From Acidimicrobiales bacterium (lineage in GTDB: Bacteria > Actinomycetota > Acidimicrobiia > Acidimicrobiales > SZUA-35): a DNA stretch of 36,568 nucleotides. The stretch covers positions 1-36,568 of the forward strand of contig JAHDFH010000002.1 of the NCBI GenBank assembly GCA_020628305.1, written 5' to 3'. The translations under genes and the position numbers were made by a program. The notes under the pieces are model-generated. The model was not told where the DNA came from. It worked only from the letters and a program-made list of their open reading frames with translations, and searched no databases. Positions 7,101-16,009 of this stretch are shown here, piece after piece. The first letter of the stretch is position 1; each line of letters opens with the position of its first letter.

Positions 7101-8435
7101 GTGGAAACATCACTAGAAACATTAGAAGACAATAAAGTTAAGCTCACAGTGGACGTGACTGAAGCGGAATTCGAGGCGGACCTTGATGCAGCATTCAAAC
7201 GGATAGCCGAGGAAGTAAATCTGCCTGGCTTTCGTAAAGGAAAGGCTCCCCGCAAAGTTCTAGAAGCTCGACTGGGACAAACCTATGCTAGAGGCGAAGC
7301 TTTACGTGAGGGTCTTCCTAACTATTACAGCGATGCTGTGAATAAAGAAGAAGTAGATGTAATCGCACCGCCAGAAATTGATGTAACGGCCGGAGAAGAA
7401 TCAGGTCCCATCACATTTGAAGCTGTTGTAGAAGTGCGACCACAGATTTCGATTTCTGGCTATAAGGACATTGAGTTGGAGGTTCCTGCACTCGCAGTGT
7501 CAGCTGAAGATGTGCAAGAGGCAATCGACTCTGTGCGAGGTCAAGGTGCGGAAACTCAAGAAGTGCAACGTGCTGCTGTCAAAGGTGACACAGTTGTAAT
7601 CGACATTGAAACATCTCATAACGATGAGCCAGTCGCCGGTTTCACCACCCAGGCGTACAGTTACAAAGTGGGCGCTGCAAACATCGTTCCCGAAATGGAC
7701 GAAAACCTTGAAGGGGTCTCTGCTGGCGACGAGGTTGAATTTGACGCTGCTCACCCCGACGAAACTGAAGAAGCTCCACTCAAGATGAAGATCAAGGTCG
7801 TTTCTGTTGCTGAGCCGGTTCTGCCTGAACTAAATGCAGACTGGGTTAAAGACAACTCCGAATTTGAAACAGTAGATGAGCTAACAGAGGACTATCGCAA
7901 ACGACTTGAAGTAGCGAAGGTCTCGCAGGCGCAGAACGAAGCCCGGAATCAGCTTTCTGACAAACTGGCTGAATTAGTTGCTGATGATTTAGTTCCACAA
8001 GCCCTTGTAGATAATCAAGCGGACACACGTTTGCAGGACATGGCAATGCGTCTACAAGCCCAGGGGCTTAGCTTTGAGCAGTTCATGCAATTCTCTGGAC
8101 AAAGCCAAGAACAAATCATGGAAGAGGTAAAGAGTACTGCTGAGGTGACTGCTCGTTTAGACCTAGCGCTCCGAGCTATAGCGATCAATGAATCTCTTGA
8201 AGTATCAGATGAAGATATCGACGATGAGCTTCGGCAAATTGCAGCCCAGATTGACAAAACCGTCGACGAACTTCGCCAAGATTTCAGCAAGAACGGTCAC
8301 ATGCGTGGTTTGAAAGCAGATTTGCTTAAGTCCAAAACCCTTGACTGGTTAATGGAAACAGTGGCTATTAAAGACACCGAAGGACAAGTGGTTACATCGT
8401 CTGACCTAGAAATAAATGAAGAGGAATCCTCTTAG
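7101..8435 (+). CDS. tig: Trigger factor (ribosome-associated chaperone, PPIase)
   Basis: This 444-residue protein has the three trigger-factor domains. The N-terminal ribosome-binding domain carries the signature LPGFRKGKAPRKVLEARLG (near residues 40-58). A FKBP-like prolyl isomerase domain covers about 155-240, beginning KGDTVVIDIE, and a long helical C-terminal chaperone domain follows. It binds the ribosome near the exit tunnel and shields nascent chains. It starts at GTG, 6 nt after TAGACT. clpP and clpX follow, the classic tig-clpP-clpX order linking folding and degradation, though clpP has its own possible promoter in the 54-nt gap. Confidence 0.96.
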   Translation: METSLETLEDNKVKLTVDVTEAEFEADLDAAFKRIAEEVNLPGFRKGKAPRKVLEARLGQTYARGEALREGLPNYYSDAVNKEEVDVIAPPEIDVTAGEESGPITFEAVVEVRPQISISGYKDIELEVPALAVSAEDVQEAIDSVRGQGAETQEVQRAAVKGDTVVIDIETSHNDEPVAGFTTQAYSYKVGAANIVPEMDENLEGVSAGDEVEFDAAHPDETEEAPLKMKIKVVSVAEPVLPELNADWVKDNSEFETVDELTEDYRKRLEVAKVSQAQNEARNQLSDKLAELVADDLVPQALVDNQADTRLQDMAMRLQAQGLSFEQFMQFSGQSQEQIMEEVKSTAEVTARLDLALRAIAINESLEVSDEDIDDELRQIAAQIDKTVDELRQDFSKNGHMRGLKADLLKSKTLDWLMETVAIKDTEGQVVTSSDLEINEEESS

Positions 8436-8448
8436 AACATTTAGGTAG

Positions 8449-8454
8449 TACAGT
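8449..8454 (+). promoter_or_regulatory. Possible -10 box (TACAGT) for clpPX
   Basis: TACAGT lies 35 nt before the clpP ATG. A start near 8461 would give a leader of about 29 nt containing the ribosome site GAAAGG (8474-8479), so clpP would be a leadered gene unlike many neighbours. Confidence 0.35.
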
Positions 8455-8489
8455 ATCGAGATACGGAGATTTCGAAAGGCTCAAAGACG

Positions 8490-9146
8490 ATGACGCAAGC
8501 ACATGCGGATGGCACCTTTGTCATTCCTAACCCAACAGTTATTGAACAAACTTCCAAGGGTGGGGAACGAGTTACGGACATCTACTCGAAGTTGCTGAGC
8601 GACAACATTGTCTTTCTTGGAACGCCTATCGTGGACGAGATAGCCAATATTGTCTGTGCTCAGCTTCTGCATCTTGAGTCTGAGAACCCTGACGGTGATA
8701 TTAGTATCTACATCAATTCCCCAGGTGGCGACATTAACGCAATGTTTGCCATCTACGACACGATGCAGTACATCCAGTCGGAGATCACGACGATCTGTTT
8801 CGGACAAGCCGCATCGGCCGCAGCGATTCTGCTGGCTGCGGGTAGTCCCGGCAAGCGCTTAGCTTTGCCTAACGCAAGAGTGCTGCTGCACCAGCCTTAC
8901 ACAGGTGCTCAGGGGCAAGTTTCAGATCTTGAGATTGCAGCAAGTGAAGTGGAGCGGCTCAAAGTTTCACTCGAGTCAATTCTTTCAAAGCACAGCGGCC
9001 AGCCAATTGAGCAGATTGCTAAGGACACAGACCGAGACTTTGTCATGACAGCAACTGAAGCTAAAGAGTACGGCATCATTGACGAAGTGATTGCCGAACG
9101 TGAAGTGGTGGACAAGAGCGGCGCTATACGAGCTGTAGGTTCGTAG
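8490..9146 (+). CDS. clpP: ATP-dependent Clp protease proteolytic subunit
   Basis: This 218-residue serine peptidase (family S14) has nucleophile Ser109 in GQAASAAA, His134 in VLLHQP and a candidate triad Asp183 in TDRDF. The INSPGG oxyanion region is at about 76-80. Fourteen subunits form the degradation chamber that works with ClpX. The N-terminal about 25 residues are an extension ahead of the usual start of the family and may be a propeptide. A GAAAGG ribosome site precedes the ATG. clpX starts on the next base after the stop. Actinobacteria often carry two clpP genes; only one is here. Confidence 0.96.
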   Translation: MTQAHADGTFVIPNPTVIEQTSKGGERVTDIYSKLLSDNIVFLGTPIVDEIANIVCAQLLHLESENPDGDISIYINSPGGDINAMFAIYDTMQYIQSEITTICFGQAASAAAILLAAGSPGKRLALPNARVLLHQPYTGAQGQVSDLEIAASEVERLKVSLESILSKHSGQPIEQIAKDTDRDFVMTATEAKEYGIIDEVIAEREVVDKSGAIRAVGS

Positions 9147-10415
9147 ATGGCAAAGATCACAGACGGCGTCGAACTGCTGAAGTGCTCATTCTGCGGCAAG
9201 TCGCAGAAACAGGTAAAGAAGCTAATAGCTGGACCGGGCACTTATATCTGTGACGAGTGCATTGACTTATGTAACGAGATCATTGAAGAGGAGCTGACCG
9301 AAAATGCTTCTCAGGAGATTACTTTTGATGAGCTGCTAAGGCCTCACGAGATATGTGAGTTTCTAGATGAATACATCGTCGGGCAGGAGTCAGCCAAGAA
9401 GGTTCTCTCGGTAGCTGTTTACAACCATTACAAGCGAATTCAGTTTGGCTCTGTCGGCAACGATGTAGAGCTAGGCAAATCAAACATAATGCTCATCGGC
9501 CCAACTGGTTGCGGCAAAACACTGCTCGCTCAGACACTAGCTCGAATGCTCAACGTCCCTTTCGCTATTGCGGACGCAACAGCCCTTACCGAAGCCGGTT
9601 ATGTTGGCGAAGATGTTGAAAACATTCTACTTAAACTAATACAGGCTGCCGATTTTGATATTGCGAGAGCTGAAACTGGCATTATCTATATAGATGAAAT
9701 CGACAAAGTTTCCCGCAAGAGCGACAACCCTTCCATTACTCGAGATGTATCGGGCGAAGGCGTCCAGCAGGCCCTGCTGAAGATATTGGAAGGCACTGTC
9801 GCTTCCGTCCCACCACAAGGCGGACGCAAACACCCACATCAAGATTTTCTACAGATTGACACCTCTAACATCCTGTTTATTTGTGGCGGAGCGTTCGACG
9901 GGATCGACAAGATAATCAAAGATCGTATTGGGAAGCGTCCTGTTGGATTCCAAAACTCTTCTGATGCTGCGCCTGTTGAAAGAATGTCTGAAGATGAGAT
10001 CTACTCTTTAATACGCCCAGAGGATCTTCTAAAGTATGGACTCATCCCTGAGTTTGTCGGCCGCCTACCAGTGATTGGAACGGTCGAAAAGCTAAGTCAA
10101 GACTCTCTCTCGGAGATACTTGTGGAGCCAAAGAACGCACTCACCAAGCAGTATCAAAAGTTCTTCGAGATGGAGGACGTCAAACTATCCTTTACCCCAG
10201 AAGCTCTTGGGCTTGTTGCGGAACAAGCTATCAAGCGGGGTACCGGAGCTAGGGGATTGCGGGCAATCATGGAAGAGATACTGCTTGACGCCATGTATGA
10301 AGTTCCGAGTCGTGACGATATTGAAGAGTGCGTCATTGACGATGAGGTTGTAGCGGGCCGAATCAATCCGAAGTTCGTCTCACGTGCGGAGAAGGTTAAG
10401 CGTAAGGCTTCCTAG
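9147..10415 (+). CDS. clpX: Clp protease ATP-binding subunit ClpX
   Basis: This 422-residue AAA+ unfoldase starts with the C4 zinc-binding domain (CSFCGK near 12-17 and CDECIDLC near 36-43), which recruits adaptors and substrates. Walker A is GPTGCGKT near 118, Walker B is IIYIDEIDK near 179, and the sensor and arginine-finger region includes PEFVGRLP. The C-terminal small domain holds [13 protein letters not shown]. It unfolds tagged proteins and threads them into ClpP. The ATG directly abuts the clpP stop, so it is translated from the same message. Its stop codon overlaps the -10 box of folC. Confidence 0.97.
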   Translation: MAKITDGVELLKCSFCGKSQKQVKKLIAGPGTYICDECIDLCNEIIEEELTENASQEITFDELLRPHEICEFLDEYIVGQESAKKVLSVAVYNHYKRIQFGSVGNDVELGKSNIMLIGPTGCGKTLLAQTLARMLNVPFAIADATALTEAGYVGEDVENILLKLIQAADFDIARAETGIIYIDEIDKVSRKSDNPSITRDVSGEGVQQALLKILEGTVASVPPQGGRKHPHQDFLQIDTSNILFICGGAFDGIDKIIKDRIGKRPVGFQNSSDAAPVERMSEDEIYSLIRPEDLLKYGLIPEFVGRLPVIGTVEKLSQDSLSEILVEPKNALTKQYQKFFEMEDVKLSFTPEALGLVAEQAIKRGTGARGLRAIMEEILLDAMYEVPSRDDIEECVIDDEVVAGRINPKFVSRAEKVKRKAS

Positions 10416-10418
10416 CCT
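10413..10418 (+). promoter_or_regulatory. -10 box (TAGCCT) overlapping clpX stop, for folC
   Basis: The clpX stop TAG is the first three bases of TAGCCT, which lies 9 nt before the folC ATG. This would let folC be transcribed independently as a leaderless message despite the 12-nt gap. Confidence 0.5.
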
Positions 10419-10427
10419 GATAGAACG

Positions 10428-11750
10428 ATGGACTATCGTGACGCACTCGAGTATCTAGACTCACACCTCAACCTCGAAGCTAGGCAAGTTCCGATCGCTG
10501 GGCAAATGCCAGCCACTTCCAATCAAGCAATTTCAGAGCTGCTATCTGTGCTGGGCAACCCGCAAGACAATTTCCGCTCTATCCATATCACCGGCACCAA
10601 CGGGAAGGGTTCAACGGCTGCGGCGGCAGCAGCGTTCCTTGCCGCCACAGATCTTTCTGTTGGCGTATACTCCTCGCCGCATCTTGCGAAGCCCAATGAG
10701 CGGCTTAAGTGGAATGGAGAAGAAATCTCAGATGAGGCATTTGCTAGAGTAATAGAACTGATCGCATCTGTTCAGCCGATGGTCTCCCATGAACTTTCAT
10801 GGTTCGAGATTCTGACTGCAGCAGCATTTGTATGGTTCTCTGAAATGGCAGTAGATGTAGCCGTTATTGAAGTGGGACTACTAGGAACCTACGATGCGAC
10901 CAACGTAGTCGATGCTGATGTTGCTGTTATTACGAACGTAGGCAAGGATCACACTAATGGTGAGGGGGCTTGGGCTTCCAAGATCGCAGAAGAAAAAGCT
11001 GGCATCATCAAGCCTAACTCTACCGTAGTGATTGGTGCAGACATGGGGGAGCTAGCTGCAATCTTCGAGGCTAAGTCTGCTCGTAAAGTGCTTTGGGCAC
11101 ACACAGATTTTTCAGTCTCTGACAACCTGCTCAGCGTTGGGGGTCGATTAGTGGATCTGCAAACCCCTCACAGCAATCACGAGGAGTTGTTCATCCCATT
11201 TATGGCAGGCTACCAAGCCGATAATATCCTCACGGGGTTAGTTGCTGTAGAGGCATTCTTTGACAGAGCGATTGAACGAGACATCGTTGAGTTTGCGCTC
11301 ACCCAACTTCGTTTGCCAGCCCGGTTTGAAGTTGTTACGGCAAGGCCTGTGACGGTGCTTGATGGCTTTCACAACGAAGATGGGGCGAAGGCTACTGCGC
11401 AAGCGCTAGGCGAGGGCTTCGCCAAACTTGGTTCTTGGGTTCTGATTATTGGGATGCTTAAAGACAAAAGCCCAACAGAGGTGTTAGTTGCTGCTCAGCT
11501 GGATATGTACGACGCTATTATTTGCTGCCAGCCTAACTCTCCAAGAGCCTTCGATGCAGCTGAACTTGCTCAAGTGGTCAAAGACCAGGGTTACGATGCT
11601 GAAGTGATTCACCAGCCGTTAGATGCTTACCGGCGGGCTCGCTCTATCTGTGCCGATGAGGACTTGATTATGGTTGGGGGCAGTCTTTATATGTTGTCTG
11701 AGATCAAGCAATGGGTTGTCGAACAAGGCCCAGACACTGATAATTGGTAA
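10428..11750 (+). CDS. folC: Folylpolyglutamate synthase / dihydrofolate synthase
   Basis: This 440-residue Mur-ligase-family enzyme has the ATP loop ITGTNGKGST near residues 53-62, SSPHL with NERLKWNGEEIS after it, the central EVGLLGTYDATN and ITNVGKDH motifs, and the C-terminal domain with VLDGFHNEDGAKA and GGSLYMLSE. It adds glutamate to folates (and to dihydropteroate if bifunctional), keeping them in the cell. The DGFHN segment replaces the more common DGAHN. It sits between clpX and the PASTA protein gene. Confidence 0.93.
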   Translation: MDYRDALEYLDSHLNLEARQVPIAGQMPATSNQAISELLSVLGNPQDNFRSIHITGTNGKGSTAAAAAAFLAATDLSVGVYSSPHLAKPNERLKWNGEEISDEAFARVIELIASVQPMVSHELSWFEILTAAAFVWFSEMAVDVAVIEVGLLGTYDATNVVDADVAVITNVGKDHTNGEGAWASKIAEEKAGIIKPNSTVVIGADMGELAAIFEAKSARKVLWAHTDFSVSDNLLSVGGRLVDLQTPHSNHEELFIPFMAGYQADNILTGLVAVEAFFDRAIERDIVEFALTQLRLPARFEVVTARPVTVLDGFHNEDGAKATAQALGEGFAKLGSWVLIIGMLKDKSPTEVLVAAQLDMYDAIICCQPNSPRAFDAAELAQVVKDQGYDAEVIHQPLDAYRRARSICADEDLIMVGGSLYMLSEIKQWVVEQGPDTDNW

Positions 11751-11767
11751 GTTTTCCGCAGCCCAGC

Positions 11768-11773
11768 TAGCAT
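11768..11773 (+). promoter_or_regulatory. -10 box (TAGCAT) for the PASTA pseudokinase gene
   Basis: TAGCAT lies 31 nt before the ATG at 11805. A start near 11780 would give a leader of about 25 nt containing AGGGGG and GGAG, so this gene has a ribosome site. Confidence 0.4.
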
Positions 11774-11804
11774 GAAGTGATTCGTCTAGGGGGAAACGGA
11801 GCCC

Positions 11805-13745
11805 ATGGCTAAAGTAGCGCCAGTCATAGATGCTTACGAGATTGAGGGCGAGGCTTGGGAATCTGCAGCCGCTGCGTTTTGGACTGCAACTTCTGATGAA
11901 GGTCAAGTGACAATCTCAGTCCCGAAAGGTGGCACGCCCGAAGACCTTGAGGTGTTTGCCTATCAGCTAGTGCTGGCCCGTAAAGTAGCTGAAATCGATG
12001 GAGTGATTCGCCTCAAAGAATCTGGAACCACTGGAGCGGCCGAACCATTCATAGTTTACGAAGGCGTTACTAAAACCACGTTAGGAAGCGAAATAGAGGC
12101 CAACGGTGGGTTGGATTGGCCAGAAGCTGTGCGCATAGTCAGCGAAATAGGTCAAAGTGTTGGGGCTTTGCACGCAGAAGAGATTGTTCATAGCGGTCTT
12201 TCGATGGAAACAATAAGACTTCAGCAGTCAGGTTCGCCCGTGATTGCTGATTTTTCAAGTGCCGATCTAGGCAAGGTGCATCGACCTGGATCAGCTGAAG
12301 ATGAAAGCCAAGGCGCGCAAGACTTCTCAGTCGATGTTCATGGCCTCGGGCGGCTGTTCTGGGCAGTGGTTCAAGGTGAGGAACCTTCCAGCGATGATGA
12401 AGAGATCTTGGCTGAAATTCTTGCTCCTAACTGTCCGGTAGCTGTTCATGAGGTTGTGGCCAAGGCCATGTCTGCGGACCCCGAGCAACGTCAGCAGAGT
12501 GTGGGTGAGTTTCTAGAGCAACTTGCCCAGGCAGCATCGGCAGTCGATGATGTCGAGGCTGCTATGGTGGGCGACATCACCAGCGAGACAGTCATGTTTG
12601 AAGAATTAGAACCTACAGGTGAACACACAGCGCAATCCGGAGTGGCTGTAGTTGAACCAACCGGAGAGTTGCAAGTTACTCAAGGTCCCGACACGATGGC
12701 CCCAATTGTGGTTGATGACCACATCGAAGTTGTCACAGCCCCAGCTGCTGAAGAGGCGGCGAGTGGAGTGCCGTGGTTTGCAATGGCGGCGTCCTCAATT
12801 GTCACAGCATTGATCTGTATTGGTGGATTCATGCTGTTTTCGGATTCTTTGCTTGGCCGACAAACTATAGATGATTTTGTCGGCATGACCTTGACCGAAG
12901 CAGAACTAGTCCTAGAAGACACCTCAATAATTATTGAAACCCAACTAGGGCGGGCTGATGGCTCTGAGCCCGGTGACATCCTAGAACAGATCCCACGGGC
13001 AGGAACGATTGTTGATGCAGGTTCGATTATCCGCTTCACTGTCTCGGAGGGGTCAGAACTGCGGGGTCTTCCCGACCCTTCAGGTCTAACAGTGGAAGAA
13101 ATAGCTGCAGCATTAGAAGCTCAAGGCTTTGCTCTTGGGGAGGTCATTGAACAGAGAGACCATCCTAGTATCGATCGTGACCTTGGCATCGAACTGGTAA
13201 TCGAGGGGGAGTCAGTCGATGGTGAGTACCCTGGTGGAACAGCGTTCGACCTGGTCACTTCGACTGGTTTGGTAACCATTCCTCGAATTTCACAACAAGA
13301 GATCGAGAGCATTTTGGTCGACGAGCTCGGTTTGGACGTTGAGCTCGTCGAAGAGTTTTCACAAGATCTTGAAGTGGGTGAAGTGATCCGCACCGAGCCG
13401 GCAACTGGCGAAAAGGTCGAGCAGGGAAGTACAGTGAAGGTGGTTCTAGCTAGCGATGTGGATCCGCCGCTAGTCAGGGTTCCTGATGTAGTTGGTAAGA
13501 CCTTGGGGGACGCAGTCAATCGGCTCAGAGATGCGGGTTTCAATCCGGCATTGGCCGCCTCGTCGCCTGGTTGTGGGTTAAACGTGCTTCGAGAAGCTAG
13601 AGAACGATGCCAAAACGCTGAACGTGGACTGGTTTGGAAAGTTGAACCAGAGCTAGTTGAACATTTCCAAGGCTCAACCATTACTCTCTATGCACCACAA
13701 GATGTAGTCGAAGATTACAAAAATGAAGCAGATGATGATGATTGA
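11805..13745 (+). CDS. Membrane PASTA protein with degenerate Ser/Thr kinase domain
   Basis: This 646-residue protein resembles PknB/StkP receptors in layout. It has a cytoplasmic kinase-like region (about 1-255), an acidic linker, one membrane helix (322-345) and an extracellular region with about four PASTA-like repeats (352-640). The last two are clearest, with IPRISQQEIESIL and VPDVVGKTLGDAVNRL. The kinase region lacks catalytic hallmarks: no glycine-rich loop is evident, the HRD/HRDLKPSN segment reads HSGLSMETI at 129, and the DFG-like site reads ADFSSADL. It is therefore probably a pseudokinase that senses muropeptides or lipid II and signals by binding (inference). The acidic tail ends ADDDD. 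Two extra Cys in the last repeat may form a disulfide. Confidence 0.82.
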   Translation: MAKVAPVIDAYEIEGEAWESAAAAFWTATSDEGQVTISVPKGGTPEDLEVFAYQLVLARKVAEIDGVIRLKESGTTGAAEPFIVYEGVTKTTLGSEIEANGGLDWPEAVRIVSEIGQSVGALHAEEIVHSGLSMETIRLQQSGSPVIADFSSADLGKVHRPGSAEDESQGAQDFSVDVHGLGRLFWAVVQGEEPSSDDEEILAEILAPNCPVAVHEVVAKAMSADPEQRQQSVGEFLEQLAQAASAVDDVEAAMVGDITSETVMFEELEPTGEHTAQSGVAVVEPTGELQVTQGPDTMAPIVVDDHIEVVTAPAAEEAASGVPWFAMAASSIVTALICIGGFMLFSDSLLGRQTIDDFVGMTLTEAELVLEDTSIIIETQLGRADGSEPGDILEQIPRAGTIVDAGSIIRFTVSEGSELRGLPDPSGLTVEEIAAALEAQGFALGEVIEQRDHPSIDRDLGIELVIEGESVDGEYPGGTAFDLVTSTGLVTIPRISQQEIESILVDELGLDVELVEEFSQDLEVGEVIRTEPATGEKVEQGSTVKVVLASDVDPPLVRVPDVVGKTLGDAVNRLRDAGFNPALAASSPGCGLNVLREARERCQNAERGLVWKVEPELVEHFQGSTITLYAPQDVVEDYKNEADDDD

Positions 13746-13759
13746 GACGCTCAGCCGGC

Positions 13760-13765
13760 TAGTGT
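13760..13765 (+). promoter_or_regulatory. -10 box (TAGTGT), leaderless start of ndk
   Basis: TAGTGT is followed by 7 nt and the GTG at 13773. No ribosome site intervenes. Confidence 0.55.
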
Positions 13766-13772
13766 TAGCTTT

Positions 13773-14183
13773 GTGGCAAGAACTTTTGTAATATGCAAAC
13801 CCGATGCGGTTGAGCGTGGCCTAGTAGGCCGAATTATTTCAAGATTTGAAGATCGTGGACTGAAGATAGTCGCAGCTGAATTACGTCAGCTGGACGACGG
13901 CATCCTGGGTAATCACTATGCTGAGCATGTAGAGAAGCCATTTTTTCATGATCTAGTTACCTTTATGAAGCGTTCGCCGGTCATGTTGCTGGCTGTTGAA
14001 GGACCTTCTGAGACTGTTTCAATGGTGAGGGCGATGCTGGGAGCTACCAATCCCGCAGAATCCGCTCCAGGGACTATTAGAGGCGATTTTGGTACAGAAA
14101 TGACCGAAAACCTCGCTCACGGTTCAGATTCCGATGAATCTGCCGAAAGAGAATTAGGGATATTCTTCCCCGGGCTCGCCTAA
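13773..14183 (+). CDS. ndk: Nucleoside diphosphate kinase
   Basis: This 136-residue protein is of normal length for the family. Motifs are FVICKPDAVERGLVG at the N-terminus (Lys for phosphate binding), GATNP, GTIRGDFG, and NLAHGSDS with phospho-acceptor His116, ending in the usual IFFPG. It equilibrates nucleoside tri- and diphosphates by ping-pong phosphate transfer. It starts at GTG after a TAGTGT box. Its place upstream of RNase E/G is typical of actinobacteria. Confidence 0.97.
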   Translation: MARTFVICKPDAVERGLVGRIISRFEDRGLKIVAAELRQLDDGILGNHYAEHVEKPFFHDLVTFMKRSPVMLLAVEGPSETVSMVRAMLGATNPAESAPGTIRGDFGTEMTENLAHGSDSDESAERELGIFFPGLA

Positions 14184-14188
14184 CCCAT

Positions 14189-14194
14189 TAGGCT
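14189..14194 (+). promoter_or_regulatory. -10 box (TAGGCT) upstream of the RNase E/G leader
   Basis: TAGGCT is followed by 6 nt and an ATG at 14201 that opens a 6-codon ORF. This is the main-gene spacing seen elsewhere, but it lies about 200 nt before the RNase gene. Confidence 0.5.
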
Positions 14195-14400
14195 ATAGGT
14201 ATGGATCAATTTGATTCATGAAATGCGAGGACGCATGGGATTGTCACAGAAGAATCCAACTAGAACCATAAGAAGTACTTGGTTTTCGGTTATGTCTCGC
14301 TTTATTAACAAGAACTATCAAGCAGATCCGGCTCACTTCGCCCGCTGTCTTGATCGACCAGCAGTTTTAAGATTGCTCGGTCTCGAAAGGGAACCTTTAT
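14195..14400 (+). promoter_or_regulatory. Long 5' leader of the RNase E/G gene with short ORFs
   Basis: About 200 nt separate the -10 box from the RNase ATG. A 6-codon ORF (14201-14221, MDQFDS) starts where a leaderless message would start. A second ORF of 17 codons (14218-14271) overlaps its stop as ATGA. A 48-codon frame opening at 14292 reads into the RNase gene in another frame. Enterobacterial RNase E is known to autoregulate through its 5' leader; a parallel here is inference only. Confidence 0.4.
14201..14221 (+). CDS. Putative 6-codon leader ORF before RNase E/G
   Basis: ATG GAT CAA TTT GAT TCA TGA starts 6 nt after TAGGCT, and its TGA overlaps a further ATG (ATGA). Support is only positional: it occupies the site where a leaderless ribosome would initiate. 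It may be a chance ORF. Confidence 0.3.
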   Translation: MDQFDS

Positions 14401-15966
14401 ATGTCAGAAGTAAACAAACAAGGAGGCGGCTCAAGTAGTCAGCCTCCTAAACCAAAAATCGGGGATTCGATAAAGCCCCCTCCAATTGCCAAGAAAGCAA
14501 TCAAGAAATCCAACAGTGAGGAAGATCCGCAGGGCTCAGGTAGCTCGGCTAAGTCTGGGAACCAGAAGCGGCGGCGTAGGGGCAAGCGTAAGAGCAAGCC
14601 CAAAGACTCTGCGGTTTCGCAAGTCGTGTCCGACGCTGGCGTTGAGTTAGGCGAAGAAGAACTCAAAGCAAGACGTGGGCGATCTCGAAAAGGTCGGCCT
14701 GTTGGGCGCTATTTGATGATTGTCGAAAAGAAAAAGGACGCTACGCATATTGCTGTTCTCGAGGGCCGTACGTTGGTGGACTTTTACGTCTCTCGACCTA
14801 ACGACAATGTTTTCCAGATCCATGGCAACATCTATCTGGGCAAGGTTCAGAATGTTCTTCCAGGCATGGAAGCAGCCTTCGTTGACATTGGTACTCCTAA
14901 GAACGCTGTGATCTATCAGGGTGACGTTCAATACGATTCTGATGATTTTGAGAGCGACAAGCCACCTCGGATCGAGCAAATGTTGCAGTCTCGTCAAAAC
15001 ATTTTGTGCCAGGTTACTAAGAACCCTATTGCGCACAAGGGAGCACGATTAACCACTGAAGTGTCTTTACCCGGACGCTTCGTTGTGCTCGTCCCAGATT
15101 CTGACACCTTAGGAATTTCAAAGCGCCTGCCAGATTCGGAACGCAAGCGCCTTAAGAAGATTCTCGATAAAGCCAAACCTAAAGAACATGGTTTGATCGT
15201 TAGAACTGCTGCTGAGAATGTAACTGATGTAGAAATTAAGAGAGATATCGACGGTCTGGTTGATCAATGGAACCAGGTAAAGGCCTTAGCTGAAACTGCC
15301 AAAGCCCCTTCGCTTCTTTACTACGAGCCAGATATAGCTGTGCGGGTCATTCGTGAAGAATTCAATAAGGATTTCCGTGGGGTCATAATTGACGACCAGG
15401 AAATGTATAACGATGTGGCTGAGTATGTTGGCGCTGTCATTCCAGCTCTGGCTGAAAGAGTTCAACATTATGATGTCGGTGAAGAGAAACTGGGGCTGTT
15501 CGAGCGCTATCACGTTAAGGAGCAACTCATCAAGGCTCTAGATCGTAAGGTTTGGCTACCATCAGGTGGCTCTTTGATTATTGAAGCGACAGAAGCTTTG
15601 ACAGTTATCGATGTCAACACGGGCAAGAACGTAGGCACATCATCGCTTGAAGAAACTGTCTACCTCAATAATCTTGAAGCTGCGGAGGCAATAGCCCACC
15701 AGTTGAGATTGCGTGATATTGGCGGCATTATCGTAATTGACTTTGTTGACATGGAATCCAAGAAGAACCGTGAAGAAGTTGTTCGAGTGTTCAAGAAGGC
15801 TTTGGCTCGGGATAAAACCCGCACACAGGTGTTTGCTATCTCTGAGCTTGGTTTGGTTGAGATGACCCGCAAACGCATTGGAGAAGGACTTCTTGAGTCG
15901 ATGGCAACCGCTTGTGAAGACTGTGATTCTCGTGGTTTGAAGGTTCCAGCGGAACTAAGCGCCTAA
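14401..15966 (+). CDS. rng: Ribonuclease E/G family endoribonuclease
   Basis: This 521-residue protein opens with a Lys/Ser/Arg-rich disordered extension (about 1-95, with RRRRGKRKSK). The S1 RNA-binding domain begins near IFQIHGNIYLGKVQNVLPGMEAAFVDIG in frame, followed by the 5' sensor and the DNase-I-like catalytic domain. Metal-binding Asp residues lie in VIDVNTG and IDFVDM, and the Zn-link CEDCDSRG is close to the C-terminus. It cleaves AU-rich single-stranded RNA in mRNA decay and rRNA/tRNA processing. The N-terminal basic extension with a short C-terminus is the actinobacterial form. AAAGGGA 8 nt before the ATG fixes the start. rplU and rpmA follow. Confidence 0.93.
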   Translation: MSEVNKQGGGSSSQPPKPKIGDSIKPPPIAKKAIKKSNSEEDPQGSGSSAKSGNQKRRRRGKRKSKPKDSAVSQVVSDAGVELGEEELKARRGRSRKGRPVGRYLMIVEKKKDATHIAVLEGRTLVDFYVSRPNDNVFQIHGNIYLGKVQNVLPGMEAAFVDIGTPKNAVIYQGDVQYDSDDFESDKPPRIEQMLQSRQNILCQVTKNPIAHKGARLTTEVSLPGRFVVLVPDSDTLGISKRLPDSERKRLKKILDKAKPKEHGLIVRTAAENVTDVEIKRDIDGLVDQWNQVKALAETAKAPSLLYYEPDIAVRVIREEFNKDFRGVIIDDQEMYNDVAEYVGAVIPALAERVQHYDVGEEKLGLFERYHVKEQLIKALDRKVWLPSGGSLIIEATEALTVIDVNTGKNVGTSSLEETVYLNNLEAAEAIAHQLRLRDIGGIIVIDFVDMESKKNREEVVRVFKKALARDKTRTQVFAISELGLVEMTRKRIGEGLLESMATACEDCDSRGLKVPAELSA

Positions 15967-15994
15967 AGTGGTTGCTGCGGCCCAATTTCACACC

Positions 15995-16000
15995 TAGAGT
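15995..16000 (+). promoter_or_regulatory. -10 box (TAGAGT), leaderless start of rplU
   Basis: TAGAGT is followed by 9 nt and the ATG at 16010, without a ribosome site. It would drive the rplU-rpmA-obgE operon. Confidence 0.5.
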
Positions 16001-16009
16001 GAATAAGTT

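Noticed and set aside
8419-8433. AAGAGGA / TCCTCTT inverted repeat at the end of tig as a terminator
   Set aside because: It lies within the coding sequence (EEESS end), with no T run after it, and clpP follows closely.
13121-13681. A 186-codon minus-strand frame inside the PASTA gene
   Set aside because: Its Ser/Thr-rich composition mirrors the PASTA coding strand; the sense frame has recognisable repeats.
14211-14438. A 75-codon frame between ndk and rng
   Set aside because: It starts at TTG, overlaps the rng start by 38 nt and has no recognisable motif. The rng ribosome site lies inside it. It is treated as leader sequence.
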